DNA from: DATKKK01 sp964354625
GTDB lineage: Archaea; Thermoproteota; Bathyarchaeia; Bathyarchaeales; Bathycorpusculaceae
Assembly: GCA_964354625.1 (NCBI GenBank)
Contig: CAYHAK010000006.1
Span: 1-52,821, forward strand
Reading direction: 5' to 3'
Length of the DNA stretch: 52,821 nucleotides
Shown here: piece after piece, positions 17,418 through 24,298 of the stretch
Numbering within the stretch: position 1 is the first letter of the stretch
How the letters are laid out: every line of letters begins with the position of its first letter
Made by a program: the position numbers and the translations under genes
Notes under the pieces: model-generated
What the model was told of the DNA's origin: nothing
Databases searched by the model: none
Seen by the model: the letters and a program-made list of their open reading frames with translations, nothing else

Positions 17418-18725
17418 TTGAAGAAGGACAAGTCCGCAGGCCGCAGATTTCAAGTGACCGAGAGTTTTGCGCGAAGGCTTGATTCAGAGGATCCTCTTGC
17501 GGGTTTTCGAGGCCGATTCTTCATTCCGAAAGGAACCATATACATGGATGGGAACTCGCTGGGCCTTCTTTCCAAAGACTCTGAAGGCTCGGTTCTCAGG
17601 GTGCTGAACGAGTGGAAAGCGCTTGGCGTGAAAGGCTGGCTGGAGGCCAAACGTCCGTGGTTCTATTTCGCCGAGGAACTCGGCTCTACATGCGCAGCGA
17701 TAGTGGGTGCGGAACCTGAGGAAGTCGTGGTCTCAGGCACGACCACGATAAACATACACCAGCTTGTGAACACCTTCTATCAGCCACAAGGAACGCGGAA
17801 GAAGGTTCTGGCGGATGAGCTTGACTTTCCATCAGACGTCTACGCGTTGAAGAGCCTGCTGAAGCTGCGAGGCTTTGATCCGAACGAGGATTTGGTGCTG
17901 GCTCCGAGCGAAGATGGCCGCTTTCTGGACGAGAACAAAATCGTTGAGCTGATGGATGAGGAAGTTGCGCTTGTCTTCCTGCCTTCCGTGCTGTATCGAA
18001 GCGGTCAGCTTCTGGATATCAATCGCCTCACCAGCGAGGCTCACAAGAGAGGAATACCATTAGGTTTCGATTGCTGCCACTCTGTCGGTGTGGTGCCTCA
18101 TTGCTTCGACAAGTGGGACGTGGATTTTGCGTTGTGGTGCAGCTACAAGTACTTGAACGGAGGCCCTGGAGGGACGGCTTTCCTCTACGTGAACAGGAGG
18201 CACTTCAGTCGCGACTCGGCGCTCGCAGGCTGGTTCGGATGCTTCAAAGAAAGGCAGTTCGATATGTCGTTGGATTTCGAGCATTCCAAGAGCGCCGGAG
18301 GCTGGCAGATATCTTCTCCAGCCATTCTGAGCACGGCTCCCATCGAGGGTTCGCTCAAGATAACCTTCCAAGCGGGAATGGAGAGAATCAGAGAGAAGTC
18401 TCTGAAGATGACTTCCTATCTGATCCACATGGTTGACGAGATTCTCTCCAAGGAACCCTACAGTTTCTCAGTCGGAACTCCACGAGAAGATGAGCGCAGA
18501 GGAGGCCACGTCGCAATCGAACACGAGGAAGCGTTGAGAATAAGCAAAGCCCTGAGAAAGCGCGGCGTGGTTCCTGATTTCCGCCCGCCGAACGTGGTCA
18601 GAATCGCTCCAATACCCCTCTACAACACCTATCACGAAGTCTGGAAAGTTGTTCAGAACCTGAAGGAAATAGTCGAAACAAGAGAATATGAGCGGTTTGC
18701 GAAGACAAGGAAGGCAATATCCTAG
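17418..18725 (+). CDS. kynU: Kynureninase
   Basis: Encodes 435 residues, close to the family length. Kynureninase (EC 3.7.1.3) is a PLP enzyme that cleaves kynurenine to anthranilate and alanine, or 3-hydroxykynurenine to 3-hydroxyanthranilate. Visible family features are 'YMDGNSLGLL' (about residues 42-51), the PLP-ring aspartate D218 in 'GFDCCHSVG', the Schiff-base lysine K244 in 'WCSYKYLNGGPGG', and 'GTPREDERRGGHV' near the C-terminus. The start is TTG 17418 with AGAGG just upstream; the next in-frame Met is inside the domain. It is convergent with the nadA operon. No genes for tryptophan or kynurenine oxygenation are in the window, so the pathway it serves is unclear. Confidence 0.9.
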   Translation: MKKDKSAGRRFQVTESFARRLDSEDPLAGFRGRFFIPKGTIYMDGNSLGLLSKDSEGSVLRVLNEWKALGVKGWLEAKRPWFYFAEELGSTCAAIVGAEPEEVVVSGTTTINIHQLVNTFYQPQGTRKKVLADELDFPSDVYALKSLLKLRGFDPNEDLVLAPSEDGRFLDENKIVELMDEEVALVFLPSVLYRSGQLLDINRLTSEAHKRGIPLGFDCCHSVGVVPHCFDKWDVDFALWCSYKYLNGGPGGTAFLYVNRRHFSRDSALAGWFGCFKERQFDMSLDFEHSKSAGGWQISSPAILSTAPIEGSLKITFQAGMERIREKSLKMTSYLIHMVDEILSKEPYSFSVGTPREDERRGGHVAIEHEEALRISKALRKRGVVPDFRPPNVVRIAPIPLYNTYHEVWKVVQNLKEIVETREYERFAKTRKAIS

Positions 18726-18737
18726 CTTGCGTTCAGG

Positions 18738-19310
18738 CTATTTGTTTCTGTCAAAGTAGATGCTTTTGCCTTTTGCCGAAAGGGGGATTCCCATCACGAC
18801 GGTGGCTTCAGGCAGCATTTTCAGCTTGACGGCGGCTGTGCCGATGCGGTACATTATGCGGTTGTCCACGTTCAGTTCACTTGCGATTTTCGCGGCTGAG
18901 CCTAGAGCGATTCCCATGTCCAGTGCCTTGAACAGGCAAGTTGGCCCTACGAAGTCTGCGCCTGCCTTCTTGGCTTTCTCAAAACCCTTGCAGGTTTTGT
19001 GTCCGCACGCGCCGCAGTTCAGGCCGAAACTTTTGTTTCCTCTCACGCTGATGAGCACTACGACCTCAGAGTCTCTAACGTTTTTTGCGTCTCGTTTGAA
19101 CCCGTCGGACTTGCGTTGTTCGGCGATTTCTTCCATCTTGTCTGCGATGGCGTCTTTTTCCTTGCCGTAGGCGATCAGTGTGAGTATGTCGTCTATGCCT
19201 GCTGATTTCGGTGCGGTTCTTGCGGCCACCAGCATCAGTCTGGCCGCTTCCTGAATTGCTTCTCTTTCTGCGTCCTTGCTTTCGACTAGGGGCGGGGTCA
19301 CCCTTCTCAT
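18738..19310 (-). CDS. DUF2148 (ferredoxin-like domain) protein
   Basis: Encodes about 190 residues from ATG 19310; a TTG at 19340 would add 10. The C-terminal half is the DUF2148 domain with the cysteine cluster 'NCGACGHKTCKGFE' plus a later 'GPTCLFKALDMGIALGSA', arranged as for a 4Fe-4S cluster. The N-terminal helix has the usual 'AEREAIQEAARLMLVAARTAPK' nitroreductase-like start of the family. The function of DUF2148 proteins is not established; they are common in anaerobic archaea and bacteria. It is the last gene of the nadA-trx-small protein operon, fitting an electron-transfer or Fe-S context. Confidence 0.85.
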   Translation of the reverse strand: MRRVTPPLVESKDAEREAIQEAARLMLVAARTAPKSAGIDDILTLIAYGKEKDAIADKMEEIAEQRKSDGFKRDAKNVRDSEVVVLISVRGNKSFGLNCGACGHKTCKGFEKAKKAGADFVGPTCLFKALDMGIALGSAAKIASELNVDNRIMYRIGTAAVKLKMLPEATVVMGIPLSAKGKSIYFDRNK

Positions 19311-19373
19311 TCTCCAAGTCGGTGGGTTTGCTGTTGACAATAAGATTAGTGTGAGAGGCTGTTTAGGGAGGCT

Positions 19374-19514
19374 TTAGGCTAGGAGCGTTCTGAAGGGTGT
19401 TCTCAGCATCTGCACGATTGCGTTGAGCTGGCCCGTGTATGCGCCTACGGCCAGCGCCGATACGCCTAGAAGAAGAAGCAGTGCACCTATGATTCTGCGT
19501 TCTTGGATGTCCAT
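19374..19514 (-). CDS. Small membrane protein of 46 residues
   Basis: An intact reading frame from ATG 19514 to TAA 19374: charged start 'MDIQERR', a single hydrophobic helix of about 18 residues ('IIGALLLLLGVSALAVGAYT'), then an amphipathic tail. It starts seven bases after the thioredoxin stop and ends about 60 bases before the DUF2148 start, filling the operon gap. Typical small archaeal membrane protein; function unknown. The evidence is frame, position and a sensible one-helix topology. Confidence 0.6.
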   Translation of the reverse strand: MDIQERRIIGALLLLLGVSALAVGAYTGQLNAIVQMLRTPFRTLLA

Positions 19515-19521
19515 GTTTCTT

Positions 19522-19950
19522 CTATCCCAGATGCTTTCTCAATGCTGCCTCGATATATTTCTTTGGGACGCAACCGACGATCCTGTCAACTTCGTTGCCG
19601 CCTTTCATTATTAGCACGGTTGGTATGCTGAACACTTGAAAACGTTCTGCATTCTTGGGGTTTTCATCAACGTCCAATTTTCCGACGAAGACTCTTCCTA
19701 CGAGTTCCTTTGCCAGTTCCTCGATTGTCGGCGCTAGGGCCTGGCAGGGGCCACACCACGAGGCCCAGAAATCAATCAGGACCAACGGGTTCTTGCTTAC
19801 TATGTCGTTGAAGGTGGCGTCAGTAACGTGGGCTGGTTCAGAACTCATTTCGTTCTTTCCCTCCTTGAGTGCTCTGAGCTCCCTCAGTCTCTTTTGCTTG
19901 ACACGGTTCAGCTCCTCGTCCGATATAAACAGTTCGCGGTCGCTGCTCAT
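19522..19950 (-). CDS. trxA: Thioredoxin
   Basis: Encodes 142 residues: a charged N-terminal extension of about 38 residues with a helical 'DEELNRVKQKRLRELRA' segment, then a complete thioredoxin fold with the redox motif WCGPC (C66, C69) after 'VLIDFWAS', and the conserved cis-proline strand 'SIPTVLIMKGG'. It would reduce disulfides in the cytoplasm; there is no signal peptide. It lies 16 bases after nadA on the same strand, and a link to the Fe-S or thiol state of NadA is plausible. The N-terminal extension resembles the short basic helices archaeal proteins use for DNA or RNA contact, but this is speculative. Confidence 0.93.
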   Translation of the reverse strand: MSSDRELFISDEELNRVKQKRLRELRALKEGKNEMSSEPAHVTDATFNDIVSKNPLVLIDFWASWCGPCQALAPTIEELAKELVGRVFVGKLDVDENPKNAERFQVFSIPTVLIMKGGNEVDRIVGCVPKKYIEAALRKHLG

Positions 19951-19966
19951 GCAATTCTCTTCCCTG

Positions 19967-20881
19967 CTACTTGACTTCGAGCATTCTTTCCAGGGCCTTA
20001 CGGGCCTTCTTGGCTACGTCAGGCGGCACGGTGACCAAGTGTTTTTCCTCTTTGAGTGAGGCGTACAGCCTGTCCAGCGTGTTGAGTTTCATGTTTGGGC
20101 ACACGGCTTCCTTGTAGGCGAGTATGAACTGCTTGTCTGGGTTGTCCTTTCTGAGCCTGTGCAGTAGACCTTCTTCGGTGCCTACGATGAATGTTCTGGC
20201 GTTGTTTTCTCTTGCGCGTCTGCACATCTGTGAGGTGCTGCCTACGAAGTCGGCGACCTTCTGCACTTCGTAATTGCATTCGGGATGGATCATGACCACG
20301 GCGTCTGGATGCTCCATTTTCAGGACGCGTACGTCCTCTGGCTGGAAAAGCAGGTGCGTGGGGCAGAAGCCCCATTCGGGAACGGGGATAATCATTTTGC
20401 CTGTGTTTCTTGCGGCATACTCGGCGAGGTTGCGGTCAGGTCCGAAGAGGATCGTGTCCGCGTCAAGTGACTGTATGACTTTGAGGGCGTTTGCGGATGT
20501 GCAGCATATGTCGCAGTATGCCTTCGCTATGGCCAACGTGTTGACGTAGAGCACCAGCGGATCACGTGGATGGAGGCGCCTGACGCGTTTGATCTCGTCA
20601 ACCGTCAGCATCTGTGCCATGGGGCAGCGCGCGCCGAGGCAAGGCAGCAGCACCTTCTTGTCCGGGTTCAGGATTGCGGCTGACTCGGCCATGAAGTCTA
20701 CGGCGGAGAAGACAATGATTTCGGCGTCCTTCTCGTTCATGGCTTTGCGGCTCAACTCTATGCTGTCACCCACGTAATCTGCCAGATCCTGTATCTCTGG
20801 CCTCTGATAATTGTGCGCCAGGATAATCGCATTCTTCTGCTTTTTCAGCTTGACAATCTCGTCAGCCAGATTCACTAACAT
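19967..20881 (-). CDS. nadA: Quinolinate synthase
   Basis: Encodes 304 residues, the normal length. NadA condenses iminoaspartate with dihydroxyacetone phosphate to quinolinate in NAD synthesis, using a 4Fe-4S cluster with three cysteine ligands. These are most likely C86 ('GARCPMA'), C202 ('HPECNYEV') and C261 ('AVCPNMKLNTL'). Other family features are 'AHNYQRPEIQDLADYVGDS' at the start and 'GSTSQM' near residue 215. Extra cysteines occur at 81, 123, 126 and 127. First gene of a four-gene operon. No nadB or nadC is in the window. Confidence 0.95.
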   Translation of the reverse strand: MLVNLADEIVKLKKQKNAIILAHNYQRPEIQDLADYVGDSIELSRKAMNEKDAEIIVFSAVDFMAESAAILNPDKKVLLPCLGARCPMAQMLTVDEIKRVRRLHPRDPLVLYVNTLAIAKAYCDICCTSANALKVIQSLDADTILFGPDRNLAEYAARNTGKMIIPVPEWGFCPTHLLFQPEDVRVLKMEHPDAVVMIHPECNYEVQKVADFVGSTSQMCRRARENNARTFIVGTEEGLLHRLRKDNPDKQFILAYKEAVCPNMKLNTLDRLYASLKEEKHLVTVPPDVAKKARKALERMLEVK

Positions 20882-20925
20882 GCGCCTTTTGAGCAGTGTT
20901 CGAAAAGTCTCCTAGCATGTGGGGC

Positions 20926-20938
20926 GATATAATCTTTA
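20926..20938 (-). promoter_or_regulatory. TATA box of the nadA operon
   Basis: Read on the minus strand the sequence is TAAAGATTATATC, about 45 bases before the nadA ATG. It is the only TATA-like element close upstream. Confidence 0.5.
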
Positions 20939-20939
20939 T

Positions 20940-21456
20940 CCAGCTCCCGATCTGATTCTGCGTTTCAGAATCGGCAATCCTGTAACCGTGGCCTGCGCCG
21001 TCATGTGTGTTCAAGATGCCTGCGGTCGTTGCTAGTCACACAATCGGGGTTGAAGGGCTTCCTGCCGCACTATGGACAGAATCCTTTCATGGCGGAGCCT
21101 GCTCGTATTCTTGCGTGCTCAATATCATGAAGATTTCACGCTTGGCGCGCGCTATGGACCCTGCTACGGGGAAGGCTTTCACGTGGCACTGCCAGGAGAC
21201 AGCTGAGTCGAAGCTCTCTAGATCAGTTTCCTCTGAATCGCGGTTTCTAGAACTAGCCAGTCTTCCATAATTTCGAGTTTCGCGCAATCCTGATTTGAGT
21301 TGGTGTCTGGTTTCTTTTTCATTGCTTCATTCACCGTTAGACAAGGCATATGACGTCTTACGACTCAATATAAATGTTTCTGGACACCAGTACAACTAAA
21401 CTACATCCAAATAACAGACTGTAGACGCAAACTACACCTGCCACTCAAGACGAGCG
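20940..21456. other. Stretch without a supported gene
   Basis: About 515 bases between the nadA promoter and tRNA-Leu. Short open frames on both strands over 21007-21287 have no family resemblance, and their overlap suggests chance. An AT-rich TATA-like sequence lies at 21366-21376 with no clear gene to drive. A GCGCGCGC octamer is at 21145-21152. A decayed gene or an unrecognised RNA cannot be ruled out. Confidence 0.4.
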
Positions 21457-21579
21457 TGGTGCAGAGGGCCGGATTTGAACCGGCGAACCCCTACGGGAAA
21501 GGATAGCTCATTAGGGGCCACAAGTGGCCAAAGCCTGATCTTGAGTCCTTCACCTTTGACCTGGCTTGGTTACCTCTGC
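21457..21579 (-). tRNA. tRNA-Leu (anticodon CAA) with a 35-base intron
   Basis: The acceptor arm GCAGAGG/CCTCTGC is fully paired, discriminator A, and CCA is encoded (21457-21459). D stem ACC/GGT, anticodon stem AAGGA/TCCTT, loop CTCAAGA (anticodon CAA), a long class II variable arm, and T stem GCCGG/CCGGC with loop TTCAAAT. Exon 1 is 21579-21540, the intron 21539-21505, and exon 2 21504-21460. The junctions form a canonical bulge-helix-bulge: outer helix GGA/TCC, bulge CTA, central helix CTCA/TGAG, bulge AGA, with cuts after the second base of each bulge, at position 37/38. The intron has its own GGCCAC/GTGGCC hairpin. Confidence 0.95.
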
Positions 21580-21607
21580 GTCTACCTAACTGACTCTTTG
21601 AATCTTC

Positions 21608-22039
21608 CTAATAATCATTTCCAGATAAGGCCGCACCAATCCTGTAGGCTTGAACGTAGTCTCTTGCGAAGGCGTCCGCCCCTTTCTCCGTGCCCTTGTG
21701 CTGCTGAAACACGTTCGTGCGCATGTGGTGGTAGAACTCGTGCAGGATCACGAATGGCTGTTTGAGCGTGTCGCTGTCCAGCACGGTTATTGTCTTGTTC
21801 TTGGGCGAATAGCAGCCAAGGCTGTTGCGCGTCTTACCTTTCGGCAGGCCCACCTTGAGGCGGGGCACGCTCACACGATAGCGCTCCGCAAGCATCTCCA
21901 GCGCCTTCTCAGCATCGCCTTGCGCTATGAGGGACACCACGGTAGCCTTGAACCTCGCCTCCAATAAGCACGCCTTCCCCAGCCACAGAAGCCACACAAC
22001 TATCAAAACGTTATGCCTATCCGAAGGCAAGCAGACCAC
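21608..22039 (-). CDS. Membrane-anchored HExxH metallopeptidase-like protein
   Basis: Encodes up to 143 residues. A hydrophobic segment (about residues 10-26) may anchor it. The zinc-binding HExxH motif appears as HEFYHH (about residues 100-105), followed about 15 residues later by 'EKGADAFARDYV', resembling the ExxAxxFA helix that gives the third ligand in ImmA/IrrE-type peptidases. The middle ('YRVSVPRLKV', then 'LGCYSPKNKTITV') also fits the strand order of that family. The start is uncertain and internal starts near residue 27 would remove the anchor. It lies 28 bases upstream of tRNA-Leu on the same strand. Substrate unknown. Confidence 0.68.
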   Translation of the reverse strand: MVCLPSDRHNVLIVVWLLWLGKACLLEARFKATVVSLIAQGDAEKALEMLAERYRVSVPRLKVGLPKGKTRNSLGCYSPKNKTITVLDSDTLKQPFVILHEFYHHMRTNVFQQHKGTEKGADAFARDYVQAYRIGAALSGNDY

Positions 22040-22285
22040 AAGAAGCCGGAAAACCCTGCTTGGAACACTGTGTTGACATGGCCAAAGAACCTAAGGGGTA
22101 GATCTCGTATTGGCTGTCCCCAGCGCGTGCGCTTCAACCCATGCAATTGTGGACAGAAACTGAGGGGCGTAACATCTATTGAACGAAAGCGCGCAGGCGC
22201 GCGCTAGAAAAGCTAACAGGACTCAGTTGCGGTTGATCTATATCCAGAAGGCTGAAATCCCTTCTCGAGCGTGTGACGCATCGGT

Positions 22286-23926
22286 TTATTCTCTGAACTT
22301 CTTCACGTAGATCACGGCGCCTATTGCGGCTGCTCCGCCAAGTCCTCCGCCGATGTAAAGCGAGTACTTCACGAATATCGAAGGCTCCTCAACCTTCACT
22401 GTCAATATGCCGCTCAAGCAGCCGTATCTGAGATTGTCTTCGCTGAACGTTGCCTGAACGTCCCAAGCCCCAAGCGCATCAAGCCTAGCGTTGGCAACGA
22501 ATGTGCCGTTCTCAAACGTCGAAGCCACCACGCTGCTCTGGTTCTTGGAGCTGAAAACAATCGTGATCGCCAGATCTCCCGCTGCCGGAGTAACGTAGCC
22601 TTTCACGGTCACGTTTTCGCCGATGGTGACTGACTTTCTAGGCAGCGAAATGTTCAGCGTCAATGGATACTTCACCCAGTAGCTTCCGTTTGCCTTCAAC
22701 GTGCTTTCAAAGACATCCCTCGCTTCAACCTTGTAACTTACCAACGAGCCAGCATCCTGACCTGGAATGATCGCCCTGCAAGTCCTATTATCCATAACCT
22801 CCATCTCCAAAGCAGTCACATTCCTCCAGCCGTCAACCGAAAACCGCAACGTCGCATTAGCCAAATCAGTCGAGTTGGAGGAATACACAACTACGGCATC
22901 GTTTCTCGGATATCCTCTGAACGGTACAACTGAAGGACGCAAACTCGCCTTCCCAAACTCTGTCTTCACCAAGAAGTCAACCGCCCCCTGTCCAGTCTCA
23001 CCGATAAACACCAGATGGTAAAGACTGACTCCCTTGTAGGGCGAAGTGAAGTTGATGAGCATGTCCTGACCGTGAAACTCGCAGCTCGCATACGCCACTC
23101 CTCTATATTCCTGGCTCTCAAGATTGTAGCCGCCTATCCTGTCACTTCTGTTCCCATAAAGCCCATGCTCCCAAGCCAAAGGCACATCGTTCAGCAGAGT
23201 TCCCTTCTTCTGTTCGCTGTTCGCCATCAAATACAATCTGGCCTCGTACATGTCCAACGTATCAGGCACTCTTACCCAAACTTCTATACGCTGATTCTGC
23301 GTGTAAAACTCGTAGGCCCAACTTGTATTGAAAACCGGCATGTTGCTGCTGTCTGTTCCCTCTACGTAGTGCCGGTGCCATGCGTTGCACTGGGCATCCT
23401 CGATTGTCATGAACGTAGCTTCCTGAGCGCCGCCGCTTTCCCTGGGATCGTTCCTCACTACGAACGTATAGTTCCCCGACAGCTTCGGCTTGAAGAAAGA
23501 CTCGTCCACTGTCGTCCCCAAATGCTCCGGAAGACCCGCAGCCTCTGTGTGATAGCCCTCCAACTGGCCCAGCGGATCATAAACATACACGTCATAATCC
23601 GTCTCAGGTTCAGATCCATTGTTCACCCAGTCACCATAGCAATAAACATGGTAACTGTGATTCGCCCTCAAAGGACAGACTATGCTCCAGTTCTGACCCG
23701 CCAACACCTGAGACTCGTTAAGCAACACAGGAAACACAGGTTTCTCCACAAAAGTCCAGTTACCCAAGCCAGTCGAGTTCACGTACGTATGCACATGCTT
23801 CCGGTATTCAGAAAAACTCTGTCCATCCGCCATAGCCCCTTGTCTAGTCACAGCTAGAAGAGCAAGCGCAAGAACTGCAACAGCAGCAAGTTCCTTCTTT
23901 TCAGGCAGAGTAGCCCTCAAGGTCAT
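22286..23926 (-). CDS. Hypothetical secreted or surface protein with C-terminal anchor
   Basis: Encodes about 546 residues. A signal peptide occupies about residues 1-35 (hydrophobic core 'AAVAVLALALLAVT'). The long beta-rich exterior has many NxS/T sequons, and near the C-terminus an Ig/carboxypeptidase-regulatory-like domain ('TIGENVTVKGYVTPAAGDLAITIVF' region, about 430-510). A final membrane helix ('YIGGGLGGAAAIGAVIYV') has a basic tail. A PPC/jelly-roll-like segment near residues 60-160 ('VYVYDPLG', 'SGNYTFVVRND') is possible. No catalytic motif. ATG 23926 or the preceding GTG 23929 is the start. It is divergent from rpoB, with 370 bases between. Confidence 0.75.
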   Translation of the reverse strand: MTLRATLPEKKELAAVAVLALALLAVTRQGAMADGQSFSEYRKHVHTYVNSTGLGNWTFVEKPVFPVLLNESQVLAGQNWSIVCPLRANHSYHVYCYGDWVNNGSEPETDYDVYVYDPLGQLEGYHTEAAGLPEHLGTTVDESFFKPKLSGNYTFVVRNDPRESGGAQEATFMTIEDAQCNAWHRHYVEGTDSSNMPVFNTSWAYEFYTQNQRIEVWVRVPDTLDMYEARLYLMANSEQKKGTLLNDVPLAWEHGLYGNRSDRIGGYNLESQEYRGVAYASCEFHGQDMLINFTSPYKGVSLYHLVFIGETGQGAVDFLVKTEFGKASLRPSVVPFRGYPRNDAVVVYSSNSTDLANATLRFSVDGWRNVTALEMEVMDNRTCRAIIPGQDAGSLVSYKVEARDVFESTLKANGSYWVKYPLTLNISLPRKSVTIGENVTVKGYVTPAAGDLAITIVFSSKNQSSVVASTFENGTFVANARLDALGAWDVQATFSEDNLRYGCLSGILTVKVEEPSIFVKYSLYIGGGLGGAAAIGAVIYVKKFRE

Positions 23927-24128
23927 CACTGAACGCCCACTATCTCTGCGCCTCCATGGGCTTAATGGTTATGAACCATGAGTCCTAATCCCTAATCCGA
24001 ATCCAACAACAAAACAGGCCACCAAACCAAGCATTGCCACAGACAAGTCTAAGAGCTTCGTAAGAAACCAACGCCAAGACCGAAATAATGCAAACAAAGA
24101 GTGCCAAAAGCCTTTTCTAACGTGGCAA

Positions 24129-24208
24129 AGTTTATTAGTGAGCTGTGCGGTTTACGTTTCTAGCTCTTTGAAATATTGGAGATTATTTTTCACGTTGGAT
24201 CATCCAAC
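24129..24208 (+). promoter_or_regulatory. rpoB upstream region: TATA-like element and 15-bp palindrome
   Basis: GTTTATTA at 24129-24136 is the best TATA-like box before rpoB, which would leave a leader of about 140 bases. Within it the perfect palindrome GTTGGAT-C-ATCCAAC (24194-24208) follows a T-rich run. It may be an operator or a leader hairpin. The rpoH gene, often found here in archaea, is absent. The remainder of 23927-24298 shows no gene. Confidence 0.4.
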
Positions 24209-24298
24209 AACCAGAGGAGATCGAAAGATTGACGAAGCCCGCACCAAGCAACAGCTATGAAACCATTTCAAGAGCGAAATCGCGGGGTAAGAAGCAAA

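Noticed and set aside
21007..21287. Short open frames on both strands between nadA and tRNA-Leu
   Set aside because: They overlap each other, show no domain pattern and have no convincing start signal.
22013..22207. 64-residue open frame upstream of the HExxH gene
   Set aside because: It overlaps the peptidase start on the other strand and its composition is not protein-like.
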